Of a stretch of 64,000 nt of DNA, positions 53,713-61,013 are shown one piece after another; the stretch's first letter is position 1, and the number at the start of each line of letters is the position of its first letter. The position numbers and the translations under genes are program-made. The notes under the pieces were generated by a model. The model did no database searches, was not told the DNA's origin, and worked only from the letters and a program-made list of their open reading frames with translations. The stretch spans positions 79,522 through 143,521 of the forward strand of contig NZ_BAFX01000206.1 of assembly GCF_000308815.1 (NCBI RefSeq). Reading direction: 5' to 3'. Origin of the DNA: Nocardia concava NBRC 100430 (lineage in GTDB: Bacteria; Actinomycetota; Actinomycetes; Mycobacteriales; Mycobacteriaceae).

Positions 53713-54126
53713 ATGATCAAGTGGGCTGGCTGGCTCATCACCCTGTGCGGGGTCGGACATACGACGGGGTCGCTGGTGCAGACCCTCCCGCATTACGCCG
53801 GGGATTGGTTCCGCTGGAAGCTGTGGGACGGTGACCTCGTCACCATGAACCACACCACCGCCGGATTCTGGTACTCCGCTTTCAGTTTCGGCCCGCCGCT
53901 CATAGTGATCGGCCTGACGGTGGTGTGGATGGCCCGCCGCGGCATCACGCCGCCCGCTTTCATCGCGTGGTGTGCCGTGGGGTGGACCCTGATCACCGCG
54001 GCCCTCTCCGGGCCCTCACCCTTGCTGCTGCTCCTCGTAGCGGCCACCTTGCTTCTGGTCGGCGCCCGCCGCGTCGGCCAGGAAGCCGTTGGGCGCCAAC
54101 CTCATCCGGTGGGCGATCGGGTTTAG
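53713..54126 (+). CDS. DUF6463 small membrane protein
   Basis: 137 residues. ATG 53713 is chosen because the family begins with this MIKWAGWLI pattern and AAGGGG lies about 9 nt upstream; in-frame GTG 53677 would start within 9 nt of an operator. Four hydrophobic helices (about residues 3-20, 50-70, 75-95, 98-115), a conserved GVGHTTGSL with His, and HYAGDWFRWKLWD fit DUF6463. Function unknown; genes of this family are often controlled by TetR-type repressors, which agrees with the two operators just upstream. The DUF2867 gene follows 22 bp later, so the two form an operon. Confidence 0.75.
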   Translation: MIKWAGWLITLCGVGHTTGSLVQTLPHYAGDWFRWKLWDGDLVTMNHTTAGFWYSAFSFGPPLIVIGLTVVWMARRGITPPAFIAWCAVGWTLITAALSGPSPLLLLLVAATLLLVGARRVGQEAVGRQPHPVGDRV

Positions 54127-54148
54127 CGGAAAGGGTAAGGACACTTCG

Positions 54149-54754
54149 ATGAAACTCCCCATCGCCGAACACACCGGCCGCCCGTGGCGGATCCACGAAA
54201 TCGCCCCCGACTTCACCGTCGAGGACGTGTGGTCCTTCCACACCCCCGGCGCCGGACCCGCCGATTTCCCTGTCGTGCTCGAGGCCCTGCGCGGGTCGGG
54301 CGGGCCATCGGATGAACCGCTGGTGATCCAGCTCTTGTTCGCGGCGCGCTGGAAACTCGGCGCCCTCCTCGGCTGGGACGAACCGGGCCAGAGCCTCGGC
54401 GCCCGAGTCGAGTCACTCCGCGACCGCCTGCCTCGAGACCTCCGCGACCTCCCGGCCGGAACCCCGCCGCCCGGCACCCCTTTCACCGTCGTCTACGAAC
54501 TCGACGACGAATGCGCCCTGGAACTGGCCAACAAAACCGTCCACGGCATCTGCCACCTCGGCTGGGTCCCAACCCCCAACGGCGACTACGAACTCCGAAT
54601 GGCAGTCCTGGTCAAGCCCAACGGCATTCTCGGCCGCGTCTACATGGCGGGCATCAAACCCTTCCGCTACATCCTCGTCTACCCGGCAATGACCCGCCTG
54701 TGGGAACGCGCCTGGCGCAATCGAAATCGAACCGGAGAGTCCCGGCCGCGCTGA
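54149..54754 (+). CDS. DUF2867 domain protein
   Basis: 201 residues. ATG 54149 follows AAGGACA and begins with the domain itself (MKLPIAEHTGRPWRIHEIAPDFTVEDVW). The body has ARWKLGALLGWD, a Val/Tyr strand with DDECALELANKTVHGICHLGW, and MAVLVKPNGILGRVYMAGIKPFRYILVYP near the end. These are the usual pieces of DUF2867 (a predicted SRPBCC-like ligand-binding fold). There is no signal peptide; a hydrophobic patch at the C-terminus suggests membrane association. It is second in an operon with the DUF6463 gene under the tandem TetR operators. A hairpin terminator follows. Confidence 0.85.
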   Translation: MKLPIAEHTGRPWRIHEIAPDFTVEDVWSFHTPGAGPADFPVVLEALRGSGGPSDEPLVIQLLFAARWKLGALLGWDEPGQSLGARVESLRDRLPRDLRDLPAGTPPPGTPFTVVYELDDECALELANKTVHGICHLGWVPTPNGDYELRMAVLVKPNGILGRVYMAGIKPFRYILVYPAMTRLWERAWRNRNRTGESRPR

Positions 54755-54775
54755 TCGCAGTGCCATCCGCTCCGA

Positions 54776-54818
54776 ACGACAGGGGTGTGCAGGTGAGGGG
54801 ACCGCGCACCCCTGTCGT
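54776..54818 (+). terminator. Hairpin terminator after the DUF2867 gene
   Basis: A 12-bp perfect stem (ACGACAGGGGTG / CACCCCTGTCGT) with a 19-nt loop starts 22 bp after the stop codon. It insulates the DUF6463 operon from the lpqS-like operon. Confidence 0.7.
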
Positions 54819-54875
54819 CCGTATTGCGTGCCGTGCACGGCACCTTGTACCGAGGTGGTCGATCAGTACAAGTTC

Positions 54876-54906
54876 TTACGTACTAAGTACGTACGTAGAT
54901 AGTAGG
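54876..54906. promoter_or_regulatory. TACGTAC-type site A, distal site of the lpqS-like operon
   Basis: ACGTACTAAGTACGT (54878-54892) is a perfect 7+1+7 inverted repeat and is followed by a second palindrome, TACGTACGTA (54888-54897). It shares TTACGTAC with site C before blaI. It lies about 175 bp upstream of the lpqS-like start in a 327-bp region that otherwise shows no gene. It is a candidate BlaI-family binding site. Confidence 0.5.
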
Positions 54907-55012
54907 TCTGAGATTCCTGTCCGCGCAAGGGTTCCGTTGGGTGAATCTTGTTGGCTCGCAGTTCGGGTAGTCGCCGAGGGGTGCGGATCGCCGATGTGAC
55001 CCAGCTATCTCA

Positions 55013-55039
55013 CAATCTACGTACTGTGATAGTAGATTG
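55013..55039. promoter_or_regulatory. TACGTAC-type site B, proximal operator of the lpqS-like operon
   Basis: CAATCTAC and GTAGATTG form a perfect 8-bp inverted repeat with an 11-bp spacer. The core ATCTACGTAC-N7-GTAGAT also occurs, with the same spacing, at site D before the His-rich peptide gene. It ends 42 bp before the lpqS-like start, where a repressor would block transcription. Its closeness to a BlaI-family gene makes that the likely binder; this is inferred. Confidence 0.6.
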
Positions 55040-55081
55040 TCCGGAGGATAGCCCGGCGCCCGCAGATTGGGGGAACGTGAC

Positions 55082-55489
55082 ATGACGAGCACTGCGACGG
55101 GGTCGCGGGTTCTCGCCATGCTGGTGCTGGTCGTCGCGGTCCTGCTGTCGATCGTCGGCTGTGCCGCACCGATGGCGAATCACTCCGAGCACCCCGGGCT
55201 CGGCACCGCCATCGTGCTCGAATTACACACGGCAGCCGCTGATTTCAACCATCCGGACTCGGGGAATGTCGACCACTGCGGGGAATCGGAGATCCCGCAC
55301 AGTATCGCCGGACCTGCCACCCCGCGTACCGCCGATATCCTCGGCGCGCCGCAAGCGGCCCCGGAGCCGCTCGGATGGGCGGTGACGGCGGACGCGGCGG
55401 TGCTCGCCGACCGGGTGCGCGGGCCGCCCGGCCCGGCCGTCGCCGGCGGCCGGGAGATTCTCACCCGCATCTGTATCGCACGGCGCTGA
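55082..55489 (+). CDS. lpqS: LpqS-like lipoprotein of the copper/redox stress operon
   Basis: 135 residues. ATG 55082 follows GGGGGA. A hydrophobic helix ends in the lipobox LSIVGC (Cys about residue 27), so the protein should be lipid-anchored outside. The mature part has HSEHPG and VDHCGESEIPHS, giving several His and Cys, and ends GGREILTRICIARR. This ending matches my recollection of M. tuberculosis LpqS (Rv0847, ending LLTRFCLARR). In M. tuberculosis lpqS is copper-induced and precedes cysK2 and an MFS gene, the same order as here. Metal binding is likely, not shown. Site B and site A lie upstream. Confidence 0.75.
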   Translation: MTSTATGSRVLAMLVLVVAVLLSIVGCAAPMANHSEHPGLGTAIVLELHTAAADFNHPDSGNVDHCGESEIPHSIAGPATPRTADILGAPQAAPEPLGWAVTADAAVLADRVRGPPGPAVAGGREILTRICIARR

Positions 55490-55595
55490 CAGGTCAGCGA
55501 CAGGCCGACGGTGGTCCCTCGGTCGGCCGGTGTTCGCTGCCCTGCTCACGTCACGACCGCCCGTCATGGCGGTATCGATACAGGAAGCGATAGTC

Positions 55596-56723
55596 ATGAA
55601 TGACGTTGTGCTCGAATGGCATCCGGATAGCCCGGCGAGCCGGATGGCGGCTCCGGGCCCCGTTCGGCAGCCGCAGGCTCTGGTGGGAAATACGCCCGTG
55701 TTGTGGATCGGCGCGCCGCTGGCTCCGGCGGGGCGCGGTTTCTGGGCCAAGCTGGAGGGCTCCAATCCGGGCGGTATGAAGGACCGGCCCGCGCTGCACA
55801 TGGTGCGTCGCGCGCGGGAGCGCGGTGATCTCGAACCCGGCGCGAGGATTGTCGAGTCATCCAGCGGGACACTGGGTTTGGGCCTCGCGCTGGCGGGAAT
55901 GGCGTTCGGCCATCCGGTGACGGTGGTGACCGATCCGGGGTTGGAACCCATTGTGGCCCGCATGCTCACGGCCTTCGGGGCCGAGGTGGACTCGGTGCGC
56001 GAGCCGCATCCGACCGGCGGCTGGCAGCAGGCGCGCCGGGACCGGGTGGCCGAACTGCTCGAGCGCGAGCCGGAGGCCTGGTGCCCCGATCAGTACAGCA
56101 ATCCCGACAATGTGGATGGATACGAATCGCTGGCCGTGGAACTCATGGCGCAATTGGGTGGCGTGGATGTGCTGGTGTGCGCGGTCGGTACCGGCGGTCA
56201 TTCGGCCGGGGTGGCGCGCGTGCTCAGGCGGTTCAATCCCGGTCTGAAACTGATTGGCGTGGACACGATCTCGTCCACCATCTTCGGGCAGCCGACAGGG
56301 CCGCGATTGATGCGCGGATTGGGGTCGAGCATCTATCCCCGCAATGTTGACTACGCCGCGTTCGACGAGGTGCACTGGATCGCTCCCGCCGAGGCGGTGT
56401 GGGCCTGCCGGACCCTGGCCGCCACCCGCTATGCCACCGGTGGCTGGAGCGTCGGCGCGGTCGCGCTGGTCGCGGGCTGGGCCGCGGGGATGGCTCCGGC
56501 GGGGACACGTGTCGCGACGGTGTTTCCCGATGGCCCGCAACGGTATTTCGACACGGTCTACAACGACGCCTACTGCGCCGAGCACGGGCTGCTGGACGCC
56601 GCGCCCCCACTCGGCCCCGCCACCATCGCCCACCCCGGCGAGCGGGTGGTGACCTCCTGGACACGCTGCGCGCGGGTGCCCGACCCGAGGTCGACGACCG
56701 AGTTCGCGGCGGCGCGATTGTGA
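55596..56723 (+). CDS. cysK2: CysK2-type PLP-dependent S-sulfocysteine/cysteine synthase
   Basis: 375 residues. The PLP lysine is in SNPGGMKDRPAL (about residue 63), the substrate loop is ESSSGTLGLGLA and the phosphate-binding loop is GTGGHSAG. The length and C-terminal extension fit M. tuberculosis CysK2 (Rv0848), which uses O-phosphoserine and thiosulfate to make S-sulfocysteine, rather than the shorter CysK1 or CysM. It would act in sulphur and redox balance in the cytoplasm. ATG 55596 follows AGGA; an in-frame ATG 30 bp upstream is possible. The stop overlaps the MFS start (GTGA), and lpqS lies 106 bp upstream. Confidence 0.9.
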   Translation: MNDVVLEWHPDSPASRMAAPGPVRQPQALVGNTPVLWIGAPLAPAGRGFWAKLEGSNPGGMKDRPALHMVRRARERGDLEPGARIVESSSGTLGLGLALAGMAFGHPVTVVTDPGLEPIVARMLTAFGAEVDSVREPHPTGGWQQARRDRVAELLEREPEAWCPDQYSNPDNVDGYESLAVELMAQLGGVDVLVCAVGTGGHSAGVARVLRRFNPGLKLIGVDTISSTIFGQPTGPRLMRGLGSSIYPRNVDYAAFDEVHWIAPAEAVWACRTLAATRYATGGWSVGAVALVAGWAAGMAPAGTRVATVFPDGPQRYFDTVYNDAYCAEHGLLDAAPPLGPATIAHPGERVVTSWTRCARVPDPRSTTEFAAARL

Positions 56724-58057
56724 CGGCGCTGAGCGGGTTCCGCGCCTTCGACCTACCGGCGCGGCTGTTGATGATCAATCAGTTCGGCATCAACCTCGGG
56801 TTCTACATGTTGATGCCGTACCTGGCCGGATACCTCTCGGGCCCACTGGGTTTGGCCGCCTGGGCGGTCGGGCTGGTGCTCGGCGTGCGGAACTTCTCCC
56901 AGCAAGGGATGTTCCTCATCGGCGGCACCCTGGCCGACCGGCTCGGGTACAAGCCGCTGATCGTCGCCGGATGTCTCCTGCGCACCGGCGGTTTCGCCCT
57001 GCTGATCTTCGCGACCTCCCTGCCCGGACTGCTGATCGCCTCCGCGGCAACGGGATTCGCCGGAGCGTTGTTCAATCCGGCAGTTCGGGCCTACCTCGCG
57101 GCCGACGCGGGGGAGCGGCGAGTAGAGGCGTTCGCGGTATTCAACATGTTCTATCAAGCGGGCATCCTGGCCGGTCCGCTGGTCGGACTGGCCTTGATGG
57201 CAGTGGATTTCCGCGTCACGGCGGGCTCCGCGGCGGCGGTATTCGCCGCGCTGACCGTGGCACAGTTGTTCGCCCTTCCGGCCCGCCGAGCGGCCGACCG
57301 GACGGAACAGTCTTCGGTGCTGCAGGATTGGCGCACCGTGGTCGGGAACCGGCGATTCCTGGCCTTCGCGGCGGCGATGATCGGATCGTATGTGCTGTCG
57401 TTCCAGGTGTATCTGGCACTGCCGCTGCAGGCCGAATTCATCGATCCGGCCCGGTCTCAGGCGCTGACCTCGGGTGTGTTCGTCATTTCCGGAATCGTCG
57501 CCGTGGCAGGCCAATTGAAGATCACCGCCTGGTTCCGGGCCCGCTGGGGAACCGGCCGCAGCCTGGTCGTCGGCATGTGCCTGCTGGCGGTGTCGTTCCT
57601 GCCGCTGGCCCTGGTGCCGAGACCGGACACCCTCGGCGTCACCGTAGCGATCGCCGCCTTGTTCGGCTCGGCGGCCCTGCTCGCAATCGGCACCGCCGCG
57701 GTCTTCCCGTTCGAAATGGACACGGTGGTCTCGCTGTCCGGCGACAGGCTGGTGGCGACCCACTACGGCTTCTACAACACCGTGGTCGGCGTGGGCATCC
57801 TGGCCGGAAACCTCGCTACCGGCGCGGTGGTCGGGATCGCCCGGCGCAGCGGAATGGATTGGGCGGTCTGGGCGGGCCTGATCCTGATCGGTCTGGCCGG
57901 GGCGTTCGCACTCCACAAGCTGGACCGAAATGTTCCGGTGCCGGCGGGCCGCCATAGAGCGCGAACGCTCGTATCGGCCGGTTACCGGGGACCGGTCACC
58001 CCCGCGCCACCCGGGCCCATCGGTGAACGATGGTGGCCGGTCAAACCGCGCGAATGA
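56720..58057 (+). CDS. MFS transporter, Rv0849-like
   Basis: 445 residues with 12 predicted helices and a central basic loop (about residue 195, ARRAADRTEQ). GGTLADRLGYKPLI between helices 2 and 3 is the MFS motif A. It starts with GTG overlapping the cysK2 stop, so the pair is translationally coupled. The order lpqS, cysK2, MFS equals the M. tuberculosis Rv0847-Rv0849 unit. The substrate is unknown; export of a drug, metal complex or sulphur compound would fit. The tail is rich in Arg and Pro. Confidence 0.9.
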   Translation: MTALSGFRAFDLPARLLMINQFGINLGFYMLMPYLAGYLSGPLGLAAWAVGLVLGVRNFSQQGMFLIGGTLADRLGYKPLIVAGCLLRTGGFALLIFATSLPGLLIASAATGFAGALFNPAVRAYLAADAGERRVEAFAVFNMFYQAGILAGPLVGLALMAVDFRVTAGSAAAVFAALTVAQLFALPARRAADRTEQSSVLQDWRTVVGNRRFLAFAAAMIGSYVLSFQVYLALPLQAEFIDPARSQALTSGVFVISGIVAVAGQLKITAWFRARWGTGRSLVVGMCLLAVSFLPLALVPRPDTLGVTVAIAALFGSAALLAIGTAAVFPFEMDTVVSLSGDRLVATHYGFYNTVVGVGILAGNLATGAVVGIARRSGMDWAVWAGLILIGLAGAFALHKLDRNVPVPAGRHRARTLVSAGYRGPVTPAPPGPIGERWWPVKPRE

Positions 58058-58150
58058 CGGGCAGTCCGGGAGGCCCTGCCTCCCGGACACCGCCGCGGAT
58101 GTTTCCGAGCCGGTTACAGCGATGACACGAGGAATTCCGTGCGATCTGAA

Positions 58151-58177
58151 ATACTACTTACGTACGTAGAACGTATT
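58151..58177. promoter_or_regulatory. TACGTAC-type site C upstream of blaI
   Basis: CTAC-N8-GTAG (58154-58169) encloses TTACGTAC, overlapping the palindrome TACGTACGTA. It lies 64 bp before the blaI-like start in a 183-bp gap that shows no gene. It suggests that the repressor controls its own gene. Confidence 0.55.
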
Positions 58178-58240
58178 GTGTTGCGGCCCTGAGGGTCACG
58201 CCGGTGTGCATGCGGCCGTGGCGCGAATCGAGGAGCACGC

Positions 58241-58606
58241 ATGCTGTCACGGAGATTCGGTGAGCTCGAATCGGTTGTCATGGAACACATCTGGTCTAAC
58301 TCGACGCCCATCACGGTCCGCGACGTCTACCGGGAGCTGTCGGGTGAGCGCAGCATCGCCTACACCACCGTGATGTCGACAATGGACAACCTGCACCACA
58401 AAGGCTGGCTCGAACGTGAACGCGACGGCAAGGCGTACCGGTACCACCCGGTCCTGACCGGGGAGCAGTACCGGGCGCAGCTGATGCGCACCGCGCTCGG
58501 CAGCGGCGGCCGGATCGACCTGGTCCTGACGCATTTCGTCGACGGCATCAGCGCAGAGCAATCCGATTGCCTGCGTGCGGCATTGCGCCGCCGGCGCAGG
58601 ACCTGA
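58241..58606 (+). CDS. BlaI/MecI/CopY-family transcriptional repressor
   Basis: 121 residues. GAGGAG lies 5 nt before the ATG. The N-terminal winged helix is clear: FGELESVVMEHIWSNSTPITVRDVYREL, then SIAYTTVMSTMDNLHHKGWLERERDGKAYRYHPV, the recognition helix and wing of the Penicillinase_R family. The C-terminal dimerisation helix is shortened and ends in RRRRRT. There are no Cys pairs like those of CopY, so direct copper sensing is unlikely; the usual partner is a membrane peptidase, and one (M56) is encoded convergently 4 bp away. Likely targets are its own gene, the lpqS-like operon and the His-rich peptide operon. Confidence 0.93.
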   Translation: MLSRRFGELESVVMEHIWSNSTPITVRDVYRELSGERSIAYTTVMSTMDNLHHKGWLERERDGKAYRYHPVLTGEQYRAQLMRTALGSGGRIDLVLTHFVDGISAEQSDCLRAALRRRRRT

Positions 58607-58610
58607 CCGG

Positions 58611-59570
58611 TCACGGAAGCACGGGCACGCACACCGCGATGCCGATGACGGTCGCGAGCGTCGGAACGAGCGGAACCAGGATCACGGCAATCATGCCCGC
58701 GCGCACGCCTTTCGGGGTAGCGGGCGTGGGGTGCCTCCAGCTCGCCAGTCGCTCGAGCCGACCCGTCACGGCGGCGTCCCCGACGCCGAGCGCGCCGACC
58801 GGTTCGACCGCACTCTTCGACAACGTGATCAGCGCCTGCCGAACCGCTCCGGGACCGTGCGTGCGAGCCGCGACGTCGTCCGCGCACAACTCCAGCAGCC
58901 GTGCGACTTCCGCCGCACCGACGGTGAACAGCCGCAGCCACGGCACGACCGTGGCCAGCCCACGCGTGAGCATCAGGATCAGATGATGGCGACCGTCCAC
59001 ATGCGCACGCTCGTGCGCCAATACGGCCGCGAGCTGATCGGGCCCCAGTGCGGCGATGACTCCGCTGGTCACGACGACGGTCGGCGGATCGCCCGCCACG
59101 CAGTAGGCCGCCAAGTGATCGACATCGACGACGACCGCGTCCAGTTCCGCATTGTGCCGCCCGGCAATTCGCGTCATCCGAGCGTGCTCCCGGCTGGTGG
59201 CGCGGGTGCGCAACAGGATCCGCGCGAGCTTTACCAGCGTCACCGCGAGCGCCGCCGCGGACAGCCCGGCCAGCGTCAGCAGCCCGGCCTCGGTCGCGAA
59301 TCCGTAACGGCCCGTGGCTGCGTCGTGCAATTCGGTGACGCACGAATCGACGATGCTCAGCCGCCTGGAGTGGATCAGATCGACCAGCAGATCCACCGCC
59401 AGCACGGCGAGCGCTGCCGTCCACGCGACCCCGACCAGTCCGATCGAGACCAGCCATGCGGTCAACCCGGCCCGCGGCTCGAGCCCCGACCGCCCGAGCC
59501 GCCGCAGCAGCGACGGCGCGAAAACCGCGACGGTGAACCCGTAGACGAACAGGCACAGCGCAATGCTCAA
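58611..59570 (-). CDS. M56-family membrane metallopeptidase (BlaR1/MecR1-like, no sensor domain)
   Basis: 319 residues. Helices near residues 3-20, 35-65, 95-115 and a C-terminal one (AGMIAVILVPLVPTLATVIGIAV) frame a zinc-protease domain with AHERAHVDGRHH (HExxH about residue 187) and the downstream LLELCADDVAA segment that supplies the third ligand. BlaR1-type proteins cleave a BlaI repressor after an outside signal. This one lacks the penicillin-binding sensor domain, as do other actinobacterial copies, so the signal is not obviously a beta-lactam. The start overlaps the stop of the His-rich peptide gene (ATGA). Confidence 0.92.
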   Translation of the reverse strand: MSIALCLFVYGFTVAVFAPSLLRRLGRSGLEPRAGLTAWLVSIGLVGVAWTAALAVLAVDLLVDLIHSRRLSIVDSCVTELHDAATGRYGFATEAGLLTLAGLSAAALAVTLVKLARILLRTRATSREHARMTRIAGRHNAELDAVVVDVDHLAAYCVAGDPPTVVVTSGVIAALGPDQLAAVLAHERAHVDGRHHLILMLTRGLATVVPWLRLFTVGAAEVARLLELCADDVAARTHGPGAVRQALITLSKSAVEPVGALGVGDAAVTGRLERLASWRHPTPATPKGVRAGMIAVILVPLVPTLATVIGIAVCVPVLP

Positions 59571-59779
59571 CGATGGATTCCGGAACCGGGCGAATGCGAT
59601 CCGTCGTTGCTGTGCCCGCGATCCCGGTGATGACTCCCTCCGTGATTGTCGTCATGACCGCACGCCGGTCGGCAATTCGGGCTGTGCGGATCCGCTCCGG
59701 CCGACGGGGTGGCGGCCAGCGCGCCGATCGCGATTGCGACCGCCGTGACCCCGATGCGGAGAACGTTCGTACCGATCAT
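59567..59779 (-). CDS. Small exported His-rich peptide, possible metal binder
   Basis: 70 residues. ATG 59779 is chosen because AAAGGA lies upstream and a signal peptide starts there (MIGTNVLRIG..AATPSAGADP, cleaved near residue 31). The mature 40 residues contain eight or nine His plus two Cys, in runs such as CGHDDNHGGSHHRDRGHS. Such composition is typical of copper, zinc or nickel binding. Its stop overlaps the M56 gene start (ATGA), so the peptidase is translated together with it. The presumed operator, site D, lies 36 bp upstream. It may be a metal buffer or the signal-sensing part for the peptidase; no family is recognised. Confidence 0.75.
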   Translation of the reverse strand: MIGTNVLRIGVTAVAIAIGALAATPSAGADPHSPNCRPACGHDDNHGGSHHRDRGHSNDGSHSPGSGIHR

Positions 59780-59813
59780 TATGAGATTTTCCTTTGCGAG
59801 CAGCCGAGACTGT

Positions 59814-61013
59814 CTACGATCTACGTACGGAGACCGTAGATCCAATCCCGTTGTGTCGCAAGTGCCCTTGCCCATCGCTGCGCGGCAGGGTCAGGACGGC
59901 GGCGGAGCAGAGGGCGGCGATGAGGAAGCAGGCGAGGGTGTACCAGAGGTTGCCGATGGGGTCGCCGTTGGCGGTGTGGCCGTTGGTGGCGTTGAGGAAG
60001 TCGGGGAGGGCTGTGGCCCAGAGGATTGCGAAGACCAGGAGGTAGAGGATGCTGTAGGCGCGGACGAAGTTGTTTAGGTAGGGGGCGCCTTCGCGGCGTA
60101 GGTCGGACCAGCGGCGGTAGAGGATGGGGATGGCGACGACGGTGACCGCGACCAGTTCGAGGGCGTAGATGGTGCCGCGGACCGTGGTGCTGCCCGCGCC
60201 GAGGACGGTGGCGGGGAGGGGGAGGATGAAGGTGCCCAGGGAGGCGAGGAGGCCGATTGCCACGGTGCGCCAGACCAATTCGAGGGCGGGCATTCGGATG
60301 CCTTGGTCGGCGCGGCGGCCGACGAAGCGGTAGACGCAGTACGCCAGCGACATCGGCCACAGGGCGGCGAAGACGACCACGCTGGGGAGTGGCACCGAAT
60401 CGAACATGGGCTGGTTGAGGGGGTTGTCGGTGGTCCACTCCCACCAGCGCAGCTGCGGGCCGATGTGGTCGAAGATCTCGTAGAAGGCGTGGTGGACGAA
60501 GCCGACGCACGTTGCGCCGACGATCGCGCCGTAGCGGGCGAAAACGCCCAGCATGCGGACGATCTCGTAGGCGATCGTGGCCATGAACGGGTAGATGGCG
60601 ATGATGTAGAGCGGCAGGCGGCCCCACAGGAAGTCCACCGTGAACACGTTGTGGGCGAACATGGTGTCCACGTGGCCCGAAATGCCGAAGGCGGCAGGGA
60701 AATACAGCGGCGGCTCGATGACGAACAGGTAGGCGGTCGCGCCGAACCAGAGCACCAGGTTGGTGGGGTCGCCCTGGCGGCGCAGGCGGACGACGGCCAG
60801 GATCAGGGCGAGCACCGAGCCGAGGATGATGGTGGTTTCCAGCACCGGGAGCGTCCAGTTCTCCAGTGCCAGCGGATTTCTCACCTCGACGATGCCGCCG
60901 GCGCTGTCACAGGAGAACCCGAGCGACTTGGCCAATTGATCGAACGTGGGTGCGCAGTGGTCGCTCGCGGCGCGCAGTGCCGGAGTCGCCAGGGCGCGCA
61001 GTGTCGGAGTCAT
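59814..61013 (-). CDS. Polytopic membrane protein, function unknown
   Basis: 399 residues. ATG 61013 overlaps the stop of the ferritin-like gene (TGATG), with GGAGG 7 nt upstream. About 8-9 helices are seen (LPVLETTIILGSVLALILAVV, ATAYLFVIEPPLYF, LPLYIIAIYPFMATIAYEIV, IVGATCVGFVHHAFYEIFDHIG and others). HH/H and D residues at helix ends (FVHHAFYEIFDHIG) could be ligands or catalytic. I do not recognise a family. Coupling to the upstream diiron-like enzyme suggests a shared lipid or redox pathway, for example as reductase partner or substrate carrier; this is a guess from context. Confidence 0.8.
   Translation of the reverse strand: MTPTLRALATPALRAASDHCAPTFDQLAKSLGFSCDSAGGIVEVRNPLALENWTLPVLETTIILGSVLALILAVVRLRRQGDPTNLVLWFGATAYLFVIEPPLYFPAAFGISGHVDTMFAHNVFTVDFLWGRLPLYIIAIYPFMATIAYEIVRMLGVFARYGAIVGATCVGFVHHAFYEIFDHIGPQLRWWEWTTDNPLNQPMFDSVPLPSVVVFAALWPMSLAYCVYRFVGRRADQGIRMPALELVWRTVAIGLLASLGTFILPLPATVLGAGSTTVRGTIYALELVAVTVVAIPILYRRWSDLRREGAPYLNNFVRAYSILYLLVFAILWATALPDFLNATNGHTANGDPIGNLWYTLACFLIAALCSAAVLTLPRSDGQGHLRHNGIGSTVSVRRS
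59815..59842. promoter_or_regulatory. TACGTAC-type site D upstream of the His-rich peptide operon
   Basis: GATCTACG (59818-59825) and CGTAGATC (59835-59842) are a perfect 8-bp inverted repeat with a 9-bp spacer. The 23-bp core matches site B in both half-sites and spacing (ATCTACGTAC-N7-GTAGAT). It overlaps the last codons of the upstream membrane-protein gene, so coding and operator function are superimposed. Confidence 0.6.

Noticed and set aside
54950..55000. A RicR-type copper box before the lpqS-like gene
   Set aside because: Only a single GGGTA (54964-54968) is present, with no TACCC partner at suitable spacing.
54883..55119. A 78-codon minus-strand frame upstream of the lpqS-like gene
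   Set aside because: It runs through both inverted repeats and has no family or start signal.
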